Assembly (NCBI RefSeq): GCF_016820585.1
Contig: NZ_JADHDX010000015.1
Location: forward strand, 1-40,426
DNA length: 40,426 nucleotides
Origin: Arthrobacter beigongshangensis
GTDB taxonomy: Bacteria; Bacillota; Bacilli; Bacillales_A; Planococcaceae
Reading direction: 5' to 3'
Shown: positions 8,406 through 17,562 of the stretch, piece by piece
How the letters are laid out: each line of letters opens with the position of its first letter
Numbering within the stretch: the stretch's first letter is position 1
Made by a program: the position numbers and the translations under genes
The notes under the pieces: model-generated
Seen by the model: the letters and a program-made list of their open reading frames with translations, nothing else
Told to the model about the DNA's origin: nothing
The model's database searches: none

Positions 8406-9410
8406 ATGAGTGTACTAGTATTAGGTGGAGCAGGTTATATTGGGTCACATGCCGTTTATCAGCTATTGGACCAGCAACTGGATGTCGTAGTCATTGACAA
8501 TCTTCAAACAGGACATAAAGAGGCTGTCCATCCTAATGCCAACTTTTACGAAGGCGATATTCGTGATATCGCCTTTATGCGCAACGTATTTGAAAGGGAA
8601 TCCATTGATGCCGTCGTTCATTTCGCGGCTAATTCACTTGTAGGTGAATCCATGGAAAAGCCACTAGAGTACTTCGATAATAACGTCTACGGCACGCAGG
8701 TTTTATTGCAAGTGATGGAGGAATTCCAAGTGAAGAAAATTGTCTTTTCATCGACAGCAGCGACTTATGGCGAGCCTGAAGCAGTTCCGATTACAGAGGA
8801 CATGCCTACTACCCCGACAAGTACTTACGGGGAAACTAAGCTGACGATGGAAAAAATGATGCAATGGTGCGAGCAAGCTTACGGCATTCGCTACGTGGCC
8901 CTACGTTATTTCAATGTGGCAGGTGCACGTGAATCTGGCGAAATCGGTGAAGATCATCATCCAGAAACACATCTTGTGCCAATCATTCTCCAAACAGCTC
9001 TCGGACAACGTACACATATTACGGTTTTTGGAGAGGATTATGATACTCCGGATGGTAGCTGTATACGCGATTATGTACATATAGAAGATCTAATTCAAGC
9101 ACATCTTTTAGCTCTTCAGTACTTAAATAATAATGGAAGTAGTGATATTTTCAATTTGGGAAGCAATCAGGGCTTCTCTGTTAAAGAAATGATTGAAACA
9201 GCTCGCATAGTAACGGGTAAAGAAATCCCAACGCAATCAGGTGAGCGCCGTGCCGGTGATCCAAGTATTTTGATTGCGAGTTCTGAGAAGGCCGCTTCTC
9301 TATTAGGCTGGCAGCCAACACGGACTTCAATTGACAAAATCATTCAAGATGCTTGGAACTGGCATGTCCATCACCCGAATGGCTATCAAAAGGACGTGAC
9401 AAGCGAATGA
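8406..9410 (+). CDS. galE: UDP-glucose 4-epimerase
   Basis: Interconverts UDP-galactose and UDP-glucose, closing the Leloir cycle and supplying UDP-galactose for cell-surface glycans. It is an extended short-chain dehydrogenase with the NAD-binding [10 protein letters not shown] (residues 7-16), catalytic Ser/Thr in FSSTAATYG (114-122) and the YxxxK pair Y141/K145. The 334-residue length is typical. It starts immediately after the galK stop (TAAATG) behind a GGGGTG site, and its TGA overlaps the galT ATG (ATGA), so translational coupling is likely. Confidence 0.97.
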   Translation: MSVLVLGGAGYIGSHAVYQLLDQQLDVVVIDNLQTGHKEAVHPNANFYEGDIRDIAFMRNVFERESIDAVVHFAANSLVGESMEKPLEYFDNNVYGTQVLLQVMEEFQVKKIVFSSTAATYGEPEAVPITEDMPTTPTSTYGETKLTMEKMMQWCEQAYGIRYVALRYFNVAGARESGEIGEDHHPETHLVPIILQTALGQRTHITVFGEDYDTPDGSCIRDYVHIEDLIQAHLLALQYLNNNGSSDIFNLGSNQGFSVKEMIETARIVTGKEIPTQSGERRAGDPSILIASSEKAASLLGWQPTRTSIDKIIQDAWNWHVHHPNGYQKDVTSE

Positions 9411-10897
9411 TTTACCAGCAAATTACCGGGCTTATTCAGCAAGGGCTACAAAGCGAGCTGATTGAACAAGCCGACCAAGTATACGTCACCAACCAGGTTC
9501 TGGCCCTACTCCATCTCAAAGCAATGCCGGCACAAATTGAAGAACCAATAAACGATACAATTCCTAATTTACTTGAACAAATTATTACTTATGCTGTCGA
9601 ACAGAATATCATTGAAAATGTTTTTGATGACAAAGAGATCCTATCCGCCAATATTATGAATTGCTTTGTGGCCAGACCATCTGTTATTCATGCAATTTTT
9701 CAAGAAAAATATCAACAGGCTCCACAACATGCGACAGATTATTTTTATGCATTAAGTAAAAATAGCAATTACATTCAGATGAATCGCATCCAAAAAAATA
9801 TCCAGTTCAAAACTGAAACAATCTACGGTAAAATGGATATTACGATTAATATGTCGAAACCCGAAAAAGACCCTGAGCAAATTAAACGCGAGAGTCAATT
9901 AAAGCATACGGTTCATTATCCAAAGTGTCTACTATGCCTCGAAAACGAAGGCTACATGGGGCGGACGGGATATCCTGCTCGCGCCAATCATCGCGTGATA
10001 AAAATACCGCTTGTTAATGAAAACTGGTATTTGCAATATTCACCGTATGTCTATTATAACGAGCATAGTATTTTATTCGCTGAAGAGCATCGTGATATGA
10101 AAATTGGTAAAGCGACTTTTGAGCGTTTACTTCATTTTATCAGTAAGTTTCCACATTATTTTATTGGTTCGAATGCTGATTTACCGATTGTCGGAGGGTC
10201 CATTTTAAGCCATGATCACTATCAGGCTGGTAGATATGAGTTTCCAATGACGAATGCAGCAACAGCGTTCTCGTTTGAGCTAGACCATTTCACGGACATT
10301 TCGGCCGCTATTCTGGAGTGGCCATTAACGACCGTTCGACTGCAAGGGGATAATACCAAGTCATTGATTGAGGCGGCAGACCATATCCTCTCAACGTGGA
10401 AAAATTATAATGATGAGCAGGCGGGGATTAGCGCTTTCAGTGAAGATACACCACATAATACCATCACACCGATTGCTCGCATGCGCGACGAACAGTTTGA
10501 ACTCGATTTAGTGTTACGTAATAATCGAACAACAGATGAGCATCCACTCGGTATTTTCCATCCACATGCCGATGTTCATCATATTAAAAAAGAAAATATT
10601 GGGTTGATAGAAGTGATGGGTCTTGCTGTTCTACCAGCTCGTTTAAAGGCCGAATTAGTAGAGATTAAAGCTTATTTACAGGCCCAACCAAATACTGTTG
10701 CCCCATACCATCAACAATGGGCGGACCAGCTAAAAGAAAAATATGGACTATTGATGGATGTCGAGCAAATTGACACTCTTTTAAAAAAAGAGCTTGGAGC
10801 TAAATTTGCTAAAGTTCTTGGGGATGCCGGAGTCTTCAAGAATCGTCATGCCTGTGAGCGTTTTATCAATAGTATTAATAAAAAGGCGGATTTTTAA
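9407..10897 (+). CDS. galT: UTP-hexose-1-phosphate uridylyltransferase, class II
   Basis: Transfers UMP between UDP-glucose and galactose 1-phosphate, giving UDP-galactose and glucose 1-phosphate. At 496 residues it belongs to the long Firmicute GalT2 class rather than the roughly 350-aa E. coli type; [14 protein letters not shown] near residues 265-280 carries the active-site histidines. I start it at the ATG overlapping the galE stop, with AAAGGA about 11 nt upstream. The longer reading frame from 9353 lies within galE and has no ribosome binding site. It overlaps galM by one nucleotide (TAATG). Confidence 0.95.
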   Translation: MIYQQITGLIQQGLQSELIEQADQVYVTNQVLALLHLKAMPAQIEEPINDTIPNLLEQIITYAVEQNIIENVFDDKEILSANIMNCFVARPSVIHAIFQEKYQQAPQHATDYFYALSKNSNYIQMNRIQKNIQFKTETIYGKMDITINMSKPEKDPEQIKRESQLKHTVHYPKCLLCLENEGYMGRTGYPARANHRVIKIPLVNENWYLQYSPYVYYNEHSILFAEEHRDMKIGKATFERLLHFISKFPHYFIGSNADLPIVGGSILSHDHYQAGRYEFPMTNAATAFSFELDHFTDISAAILEWPLTTVRLQGDNTKSLIEAADHILSTWKNYNDEQAGISAFSEDTPHNTITPIARMRDEQFELDLVLRNNRTTDEHPLGIFHPHADVHHIKKENIGLIEVMGLAVLPARLKAELVEIKAYLQAQPNTVAPYHQQWADQLKEKYGLLMDVEQIDTLLKKELGAKFAKVLGDAGVFKNRHACERFINSINKKADF

Positions 10898-11937
10898 TGC
10901 ATATAGATATACAAAGCACCATAAGTAATTGGAAAAAATTCACACTGACCAATCAACAAAACATGAGCGTCAGTTTGTTAAACTATGGAGGCATTATTAC
11001 GACTATCAACGTTCCAGATCGCCACAATATTATCGAAAATGTTGTACTTGGTTTCAAAAACTTGGCCCACTATGCCCAGAACCCTAATTTTCTTGGCGCG
11101 ATTATCGGTCGAGTAGCTGGAAGGATTCAAGAAGCCTCCTTTGCCATCGAAGGGCAAACATACCATTTAGAAGCGAATGAGGGAGCCCATCATTTACACG
11201 GTGGTGCTGGTGGATTACATCAAGTCATTTGGGCAGCTACCCCCTTTCAAACTGAGGATACGGTTGGAGTGTCCTTCACCCATACGAGCGTGGATGGGGA
11301 AGGTGGCTATCCAGGGACAGTGGAGAATGCCGTTACCTATACTTTGACCAATAACAATGAGCTTATTGTCGATTATTCAGCAACGTCGGATCAAGCAACC
11401 GTCCTGACATTGACCAATCACTCTTATTTTAATTTATCGGGAAATATGAAACGGACGATACACGACCATCTTGTAACAATCGCTAGTGATGAATTTATTG
11501 AACTCGATAACGAGTTAATTCCAACCGGTAACAAGCTAGATGTTACGCATACACCATTTGATTTCCGGACTGGGCGTCCAATTGTTGATGGGATTAACTC
11601 CACACATACACAAAATATCCTAGCAGGTCACGGTTATGATCATTATTTTATTTTGAATCCTAAGCAACAGGAAGCTATTCAGGTACAGGATGAAGTCAGT
11701 GGACGCGTAATGACGATTACGACCAACCAACCCGGTGTAGTGATGTACACAGCTAATAACTTGTCTGAAGGGCTTGAGTTAGCAAATGGCTTATCCAAAC
11801 GGTATGACGGGATTTGCTTTGAAACACAGGCCTCCCCTGCTTCCCTGCATCATGAGGGCTTTCCAACAGTACGACTAGAAGCAGATGTCCCTTATCACAA
11901 GCAAACAGTGTTCTCATTCGGTGTAGTGAAAGAATAG
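10897..11937 (+). CDS. galM: Aldose 1-epimerase (galactose mutarotase)
   Basis: Interconverts the beta and alpha anomers of galactose so that GalK receives the alpha form; it also acts on other aldoses. The 346-residue beta-sandwich protein shows GAIIGRVAGRI near residues 67-77, the catalytic histidine stretches EGAHHLHGG (about 90-98) and LTNHSYFNLSG (about 171-181), and FETQASP with the catalytic glutamate near the C-terminus. It is the last gene of galKETM, overlapping the galT stop by one base, and is followed by a hairpin terminator. No galactose transporter or gal regulator is encoded beside it. Confidence 0.95.
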   Translation: MHIDIQSTISNWKKFTLTNQQNMSVSLLNYGGIITTINVPDRHNIIENVVLGFKNLAHYAQNPNFLGAIIGRVAGRIQEASFAIEGQTYHLEANEGAHHLHGGAGGLHQVIWAATPFQTEDTVGVSFTHTSVDGEGGYPGTVENAVTYTLTNNNELIVDYSATSDQATVLTLTNHSYFNLSGNMKRTIHDHLVTIASDEFIELDNELIPTGNKLDVTHTPFDFRTGRPIVDGINSTHTQNILAGHGYDHYFILNPKQQEAIQVQDEVSGRVMTITTNQPGVVMYTANNLSEGLELANGLSKRYDGICFETQASPASLHHEGFPTVRLEADVPYHKQTVFSFGVVKE

Positions 11938-11958
11938 ATTACTCAATTTGAACATAAC

Positions 11959-11996
11959 AAAAGCGCAAAATAGAACCTTCCTATTTTACGCTTTTT
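11959..11996. terminator. Bidirectional terminator between galM and licR
   Basis: AAAAGCGcAAAATAG pairs with CTATTTTaCGCTTTT around a short loop, followed by TTCTTTT. Its right arm overlaps the last codons of the convergent licR gene, so it probably serves both operons. Confidence 0.8.
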
Positions 11997-13929
11997 CTTT
12001 TGATAGCACTTTCATAAATGCTTCGTATGTCTTTACTTTAATTAACTTCTCGACAATTGAACTATCGTGAATAATCTCTCCTAGCAAATCGTACATTCCT
12101 TGTAAATCTTCTTGACTATTCTTTTTCACACTGAGTAAACAAATAAATTGCACTGGCTTATCATTCCACATAATAGGTTTGGCTAGTGTACAAACTGCTA
12201 GAAATGTTTTATCCGAATTGGGCGTTATCGGATGTGGGATAGCGACTAAATTTCCGAACGATGTTGGTGCAACTTTCTCTCGTTCGTATATTGCATCGAG
12301 AAAAGTCTGATCAACTAGTCCTTTTTCAAGTAACGTCGTATACAAAAATTCTAAAGTTTCTTCTTGTGATTCAAAACTTTTTGTTAAAAACATAAGCTCT
12401 TCTTGGAAAAAAGCGTTAAATTTATGATTTGTATGCACGATAAACTCTTCTATTTTCCTTATATCTGAATCCCCTAAAATAGCGTTAACGACAATAACAG
12501 GAACTGGAAGCTGTTCTTGAATAGGAATAGAGCTTACAATAAAATCAATATCCAGTAAATTATATTGACGCAGCTTATAATATTCAGTAGTGCCTACGAG
12601 CTCTAGCCCTTCTCCAAACTGATTTTTTAATTTGTAATAAATTAATTGTGCAGTCCCTAATCCGGAAGCACAAACAATTAAACATTTTTTTGGACCTATC
12701 TTCGATTTCCTGCGTTCAATAGCAGCCCCTAGATGGAGTGCAAGATAGCCTATTTCATTCTCATCAACCTCTATACCTAAATGCTCATTGATCATTGCTC
12801 CCGCAATAACTCCTGCTTCGAAAGCAAGTGGATAATTCTTTTTAATATCCTCTAGCATCGGATTTCTGACATTCATACCGTATTTATAGCGGTTAACTGC
12901 GGGCTTCAAATGTAGGCTTAACGCTATGATCAATTCCTTGTCCTCACAAACGCCAAGATTTAGTTTGGACTCAATCTTATCCAACATTTTCCCGACTATC
13001 TTTGAAATATCTTCCTCTACCACTTCTTTAATAATCTTATTAGTAGCATTCATTTGTAGTAAAATTTTCGTTCCGAGTAAGTGTAGTGCGATATAAGCCG
13101 TCTCTTCTTGAGGAAACTCAACTTGAAACTGTTCCTCAACTTTCCGAACGATTTCGCTAGCCACTTGGTATTCCTTTTGCTCAACTATTTCATCAAGATC
13201 TGTCTTGTATAGGTTAATGTGATATCCATCTTTTATTCTTTTATAAGCAATAGCCATATGAATAACTAAATTATTAATCGCTATATCTGACACAGTAATT
13301 CGATGAAAATTGATTTGACTAACAATAATTTCTAATAAAGAATCCAGTTCACTTTGCGATAACAACGAAAAGTGAGATCCGAATAATTGCTTCGCTTTCC
13401 CTTCTCTACGTTCAAATATATATTCAGCCATACAAAAACGAAGTTTTAACTCGTCGGCATTTACTTTTAATCCGTAATTAGGGCGTGCCTCTAATCGAAT
13501 ATCATACAATGACAACTTGTTTTTAACCTGGACTAGGTCATTTTGAATGGTTGATTTGCTAACGTACATTTCATCCGCTAAATCATCTAACTTGATGTAT
13601 CTTTCGCTTAAAAGGAATCGTTTTATTAAATAAGTGACTCGTTCCTCCGGTAATTTAGGAATACCTTTTTCAACTGTCGACTCATCACCTGAAACCCTTT
13701 TTAAATAGTTACGAAATAACTGCTCATCTGTAATTCTTAATTTATACCCTTGCCCCATTATCGAATCAATATAAGCCCCATTACTGACAAGTGATAAGTC
13801 AAGGGTCTTTATATCTTCTCTTATTGTACGTGACGTAACCCGGTTTAGCGTCGCTAAATAGCTACCAGTAATTGGTGTCGACACAGCTACTAATTCTCGG
13901 AGGATCGTTTCTATTCTTAAGGTCAACAT
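11986..13929 (-). CDS. licR: LicR-type PRD-containing transcriptional activator
   Basis: A 647-residue PTS-controlled regulator close in length and layout to B. subtilis LicR (641 aa). Domains in order are N-terminal HTH regions (about 5-70 and 95-150), two PTS regulation domains (about 190-290 and 300-405) with conserved histidines in NLVIHMAIAY and in LALHLGA, an EIIB-like domain with cysteine in CLIVCASGLGTAQ (about 415-500) and a C-terminal EIIA domain with the histidine in LVAIPHPITP (about 545-645). In the known system, phosphorylation by HPr and by the EIIB of the same PTS tunes activation. Here it is the last gene of the minus-strand lic operon, not a separate upstream unit as in B. 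subtilis. AAGGAGAG precedes the ATG. Confidence 0.9.
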   Translation of the reverse strand: MLTLRIETILRELVAVSTPITGSYLATLNRVTSRTIREDIKTLDLSLVSNGAYIDSIMGQGYKLRITDEQLFRNYLKRVSGDESTVEKGIPKLPEERVTYLIKRFLLSERYIKLDDLADEMYVSKSTIQNDLVQVKNKLSLYDIRLEARPNYGLKVNADELKLRFCMAEYIFERREGKAKQLFGSHFSLLSQSELDSLLEIIVSQINFHRITVSDIAINNLVIHMAIAYKRIKDGYHINLYKTDLDEIVEQKEYQVASEIVRKVEEQFQVEFPQEETAYIALHLLGTKILLQMNATNKIIKEVVEEDISKIVGKMLDKIESKLNLGVCEDKELIIALSLHLKPAVNRYKYGMNVRNPMLEDIKKNYPLAFEAGVIAGAMINEHLGIEVDENEIGYLALHLGAAIERRKSKIGPKKCLIVCASGLGTAQLIYYKLKNQFGEGLELVGTTEYYKLRQYNLLDIDFIVSSIPIQEQLPVPVIVVNAILGDSDIRKIEEFIVHTNHKFNAFFQEELMFLTKSFESQEETLEFLYTTLLEKGLVDQTFLDAIYEREKVAPTSFGNLVAIPHPITPNSDKTFLAVCTLAKPIMWNDKPVQFICLLSVKKNSQEDLQGMYDLLGEIIHDSSIVEKLIKVKTYEAFMKVLSKEKA

Positions 13930-13959
13930 AAAGTCAACTCTCCTTACTCATGAAGCTAA

Positions 13960-13993
13960 AAGGGCTTTGACCTACAAGTAAGTCAAAACCCTT
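13960..13993. promoter_or_regulatory. Hairpin between GH1 gene and licR
   Basis: AAGGGCTTTGAC and GTCAAAACCCTT pair with one mismatch. Read on the minus strand, the stem runs into TTTTAG about 30 nt before the licR start. It may be a partial terminator that lowers licR expression relative to the upstream lic genes. Confidence 0.5.
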
Positions 13994-14063
13994 CCAAAGC
14001 TCATATTATTCACCATACCGCAGTGTTACGAAGCTTGGGAAACTTAATGAAAGTCATCCATTA

Positions 14064-15452
14064 TTAGAAACCATTATTTTGAGATACTGTTTTAATCCAA
14101 TGAGCACTCTTTTTTGGCGTTCTTTTCTTTGTTTCGATATCAACCGAGAAAAAGCCATAACGATTTTTATAGGCATTCATCCATGACCAATTGTCCATAA
14201 ATGACCACATATGGAATCCTTGTACATTACACTGTTCTTCAATTGCTTTGTGTAACCATTTCAAATGCCCACTAATAAATTCAATTCGGTAATCATCTTG
14301 GACTTCCCCGTCGACTATAAACCGTGACTCGTCTTCAACACCCATTCCATTTTCAGCAATAAATGACTGGACATTTCCGTAGTTTTCTTTCAAGTTTATC
14401 ATAATGTCATAAATACCTTTTTCGTATATTTCCCAGCCACGATACTTATTCATTTTCCTACCAGGCATTTCATAATTGTCGAAGAACCAATCTGGCATAA
14501 ATGGACCTTCTGTATTTGGTAGATGTGCCTTCGCTTTTACTCTACGTGGTTGATAATAGTTTACACCAAGAAGATCGACAATCCCCGCTTTTAATAATTC
14601 CTTATCACCTTGTTGGGTCATTGGTAATTGATTGTGCTCTCTTAATATATCAATTAGTCCAGTTGGATATTCCCCTAATACCGATGGATCTAAAAAGCTT
14701 CGATTGAAAAATAAATCAGCCGCATAGGATGCTTGTAAATCAGCTGGACTCTCACTTCTCGGGTAAGAAGGCGTTAAATTTAAAACAATTCCAATTTGAC
14801 CATCTTCAAATGCGAAAGTACGATAAGCTTTCACAGCTTGTGCATGCGCAATCATTGTATTGTATGCTACTTGGACTGCACGTCTAGCATCTACTACATT
14901 TGGGTAATGAAAATCGTACAAATACCCTCCCTCTACTGGAACAATCGGCTCATTAAACGTAAACCATTTCTTTACGCGATCACCAAATAAGTGAAAACAC
15001 TTTTCAGCATATTCCGTATAGGCATCTACTACTGCTCTATTTTCCCAGCCACCAATTTCTTGTAGTTCCAGTGGCATATCAAAATGATAGAGAGTTACAA
15101 ATGGCTCAATGCCATTGGCAATCAATTCATCAATGACTTGATTATAAAATTCAATAGCTTCAGGATTTACTTTTCCACGTCCCCCTGGAATAAAGCGAGA
15201 CCATGAAATAGACATGCGAAATGTATTATGACCAATTTCTTTCATCAAACGAATATCTTCTTTATACAAATGATAAAAATCAGAAGTAGAGTCAGGACCA
15301 ACATTATCGAAAAAACGATTCGGTTCGGTTTTATACCAATGATCCCAGATGTTTTGACCCTTTCCACCTTCATTTGCAGCGCCTTCTATTTGTGTTGCAG
15401 ACGTTGCACTTCCCCACCAAAAATCTGTCGGAAATTTATATTGCATAGACAT
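14064..15452 (-). CDS. Glycoside hydrolase family 1, probable 6-phospho-beta-glucosidase
   Basis: Expected to hydrolyse phosphorylated beta-glucosides (cellobiose 6-phosphate or similar) delivered by the adjacent PTS. GH1 signatures are the N-terminal FPTDFWWGSATSATQIEGA, the acid/base E168 in TFNEPI and the nucleophile E367 in FIAENGMG. Near the C-terminus the segment DNWSWMNAYKNRYG has Ser where non-phospho beta-glucosidases carry Glu, consistent with a phosphate-binding Ser...Lys..Tyr pocket as in LacG, although the lysine is one residue early. The start is the ATG with GGAGG 7 nt upstream (462 aa); an upstream extension lies in the licA tail. It takes the place of the GH4 enzyme LicH of B. 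subtilis. 6-Phospho-beta-galactosidase is the alternative. Confidence 0.9.
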   Translation of the reverse strand: MSMQYKFPTDFWWGSATSATQIEGAANEGGKGQNIWDHWYKTEPNRFFDNVGPDSTSDFYHLYKEDIRLMKEIGHNTFRMSISWSRFIPGGRGKVNPEAIEFYNQVIDELIANGIEPFVTLYHFDMPLELQEIGGWENRAVVDAYTEYAEKCFHLFGDRVKKWFTFNEPIVPVEGGYLYDFHYPNVVDARRAVQVAYNTMIAHAQAVKAYRTFAFEDGQIGIVLNLTPSYPRSESPADLQASYAADLFFNRSFLDPSVLGEYPTGLIDILREHNQLPMTQQGDKELLKAGIVDLLGVNYYQPRRVKAKAHLPNTEGPFMPDWFFDNYEMPGRKMNKYRGWEIYEKGIYDIMINLKENYGNVQSFIAENGMGVEDESRFIVDGEVQDDYRIEFISGHLKWLHKAIEEQCNVQGFHMWSFMDNWSWMNAYKNRYGFFSVDIETKKRTPKKSAHWIKTVSQNNGF

Positions 15453-15465
15453 TCTATGACCTCCA

Positions 15466-15771
15466 TTATTTATTGCGATAAATTTCAACAATTTCAATTG
15501 CTAAATCTCGAACAGTCATTGCTGTCATTAAATGGTCTTGTGAATGGATTAGCATCACTGTTATAGGATTTTCTTCACCACTTGCCTCTTTTTGCAGTAA
15601 TTTAGTTTGATAGCTATGGGCTTTCCCCAACTCTTCTCCCGCTTCTTCAATGAGGCGGTCGGCTTCTGCAAAGTTCTTTTCCTTCGCTGCCTGTATAGCT
15701 TCCATCGAACTAGATTTTCCATTCCCAGCATTTAATATGATTTGAAATGCAATTTCTGTTATTTTATCCAT
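15466..15771 (-). CDS. licA: PTS lactose/cellobiose family EIIA component
   Basis: Accepts phosphate from HPr and passes it to EIIB. The 101-residue, all-helical protein carries the family phosphorylation motif IHSQDHLMTA with H76 as the probable phospho-site, and an acidic helical N-terminal half typical of trimeric EIIA-Lac proteins. The ATG has AAGGAG about 7 nt upstream. It is separated by only 13 nt from the GH1 gene downstream, but by 479 bp from licC upstream; that gap holds a mobile-type repeat and a hairpin, so its supply of transcript may differ from that of licBC. Confidence 0.93.
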   Translation of the reverse strand: MDKITEIAFQIILNAGNGKSSSMEAIQAAKEKNFAEADRLIEEAGEELGKAHSYQTKLLQKEASGEENPITVMLIHSQDHLMTAMTVRDLAIEIVEIYRNK

Positions 15772-15823
15772 AGGTTACTCCTTCTTCACAACAATTTTCA
15801 AAATATTGACTATACCTTACTTT

Positions 15824-15846
15824 ATATGTCGAGCTAATGATGCAAT
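15824..15846. repeat. Left direct repeat flanking the element in the lic operon
   Basis: The 23-nt sequence at 15824-15846 is identical to 16145-16167; similarity continues in a patchy way for about 14 nt more. The pair brackets the dispersed element at 15855-16146, so it may be a duplicated insertion target, though it is long for a target-site duplication. Confidence 0.8.
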
Positions 15847-15854
15847 TTCATCTC

Positions 15855-16146
15855 ATATGAATCAATTTCATAATAAAGCAATCAATCCTAAAATACGAAC
15901 AAGGTTGATTTCCGCTTCAGTCGGACGCTTTCCGCGGGCATGGCTTGAGCCAATCGAACAGCGTAGGGTTCGATTTGCCTTAATTTCTGCGTTCTTTTGC
16001 AGAAATTAAGGCATCCTACTCTCAACGCTTCGCTTTTGTTCGCAAAAGCCGTCCTCTGTGACGCCTTTCGCTACAATAAAAAAGATAAACACTTTTAATC
16101 GTTCGACTTTACTCATAGAATAAGCAATTATGAAATTAACTCATAT
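15855..16146. mobile_element. MITE-like dispersed repeat, copy 1, inside the lic operon
   Basis: About 290 bp with imperfect terminal inverted repeats: ATATGAATCAATTTCATAAT on the left, and the complement of the right end reads ATATGAGTTAATTTCATAAT. The interior is GC-richer than its surroundings, carries the core CGCTTTCCGCGGG, and contains strong hairpins including a perfect 14-bp stem at 15977-15990/15999-16012. The first 100 bp of the interior are nearly identical to the copy at 40131. It encodes no transposase and no believable protein, so any movement would need help in trans. Compared with the copy at 25000 it lacks part of the right-hand interior. Confidence 0.8.
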
Positions 16147-16167
16147 ATGTCGAGCTAATGATGCAAT
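16145..16167. repeat. Right direct repeat flanking the element in the lic operon
   Basis: An exact second copy of the 23 nt at 15824-15846, starting at the outer edge of the right terminal inverted repeat. Confidence 0.8.
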
Positions 16168-16182
16168 GCCATCTCTAGTGAA

Positions 16183-16211
16183 GGCGCTTTGGGGTAGGCC
16201 CCCAAAGCGCC
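16183..16211. terminator. Perfect 12-bp hairpin after licC
   Basis: GGCGCTTTGGGG pairs perfectly with CCCCAAAGCGCC around 5 nt, 40 nt downstream of the licC stop on the minus strand. There is no T-tract, so it is better seen as an mRNA-stabilising or partially attenuating stem between licBC and licA than as a full terminator. Confidence 0.55.
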
Positions 16212-16250
16212 AATCGTTTGTACAATTCTCCAGTTCAACATATATTGTAA

Positions 16251-17537
16251 TTATTTACTAGCTTGTTCATTTTCATAGTATTTTTTGTCCATAATGCGTA
16301 AGAACGGCCACCAAATAACCATGACAATAAATAGATTAAAGGCTTGTAGTACTCCACCTTGCCATGCATTTCCTGTTGCAAGGAACCCATTTAAAATAGG
16401 TGGTGTTGTCCAAGGTACGATAATTCCTGCTGGTGGTGGAACTAAGCCTGTTGCCATGGCAAAATACGTAGTTAATGTTACAACAACGGGTGCTACTAGC
16501 CATGGAATCACAACTAAAGGATTCAAAATGATAGGTAGCCCAAAGATAATTGGTTCGTTTACATTAAAGATACCTGAAGGTGTTCCTAATTTAGCTAATT
16601 CCTTCAATTGTCTACTTCTACCAATTATGAAGATTAGAATAATGACAGCTAATGTCATACCTGATCCACCCATTCCAACTAGGAATGAATCAATGAATTG
16701 TTTTGTAATAATATTCGGTAATTCTGTTCCAGCCTGGAATGCAGCTAAGTTTTGTTCATTCAATGTATACCAAATTGGATCGAATACAGAGTTCACAATA
16801 ATTTGGCCATGCAAACCAAAGAACCAGAATACTTGGATGAGCAGTACTGCAATAATCGTAGCAGGTAATCCACTTCCTAGGACGGTTAACGGCCCTTGAA
16901 TAACAGTGTAGATAAAGTTCTGTACTGTTTCAAATGTAGTATAACTGAAAAGGATTCGGATTATTAAAAATGCTGATAATGTTAACGTAACTGGAATTAA
17001 TGCACTAAATGATTTTGCTACGGCACCAGGAACACCCGGTGGCATTTTAATTGTCCATTCTTTTTTAACAAAAAAGCGGTACAGTTCTGCTGAAATAAAG
17101 GCTGTAAATATCCCCAAAAACATCCCCTGCGCTCCTAGACTTGCAGTCGGAATAACACCTGAAACACCGTCTAAAACTTGTGGTGTCATAATAAGTACAG
17201 AGGCTAATGCAATCACACCACCATAAATCGCTTCTCCTTTGTAGTGTTCGGTTAATTTATAACCAATACCGACAATAACAAATAGTCCCATCAAACTTAG
17301 TGTTGCTGCTGAGGCTGGCCCCAATGCATTTTGATAAGCCGTTAGTGCCTCTGCACTTATCACTTTATCAAGAAATGGAAGATTTGCAATGACAACAAAT
17401 ATCGATCCAAAAATAATCAACGGCAGCGCTATCATAAATCCATCACGTAATGAAGTTAAATAGCGGTTATTATTTAGTTTATCAGCTATTGGTAATAAGA
17501 ATCTTTCTAAAAAACTCATAAATTTATTATTTTCCAT
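16251..17537 (-). CDS. licC: PTS lactose/cellobiose family EIIC permease
   Basis: The membrane channel that binds and translocates the beta-glucoside while EIIB phosphorylates it. The 428-residue polytopic protein has a typical amphipathic start (FLERFLLPIADKLNNNRYL) and the conserved EIIC region near residues 320-340 with GIFNVNEPIIFGLPIILNP, where the Glu of NEP contacts sugar in this superfamily. I start at the ATG 17535-17537, which has AAAGGGGAG about 6 nt upstream; a longer frame overlaps licB. It sits 25 nt after licB. The 3' side is interrupted by a hairpin, direct repeats and a MITE-like element before licA. Confidence 0.93.
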   Translation of the reverse strand: MENNKFMSFLERFLLPIADKLNNNRYLTSLRDGFMIALPLIIFGSIFVVIANLPFLDKVISAEALTAYQNALGPASAATLSLMGLFVIVGIGYKLTEHYKGEAIYGGVIALASVLIMTPQVLDGVSGVIPTASLGAQGMFLGIFTAFISAELYRFFVKKEWTIKMPPGVPGAVAKSFSALIPVTLTLSAFLIIRILFSYTTFETVQNFIYTVIQGPLTVLGSGLPATIIAVLLIQVFWFFGLHGQIIVNSVFDPIWYTLNEQNLAAFQAGTELPNIITKQFIDSFLVGMGGSGMTLAVIILIFIIGRSRQLKELAKLGTPSGIFNVNEPIIFGLPIILNPLVVIPWLVAPVVVTLTTYFAMATGLVPPPAGIIVPWTTPPILNGFLATGNAWQGGVLQAFNLFIVMVIWWPFLRIMDKKYYENEQASK

Positions 17538-17562
17538 TCTATTCTCCCCTTTGTCTATTAGA

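Noticed and set aside
13960..13993. RAT-type antiterminator target before licR
   Set aside because: LicR-type proteins are DNA-binding activators and no BglG-type RNA-binding antiterminator is encoded here; the stem is too simple to claim a RAT.
15806..16009. Small plus-strand ORF in the lic operon gap
   Set aside because: It is produced by the dispersed repeat, with the same frame appearing in the copy at 40131; there is no ribosome binding site.
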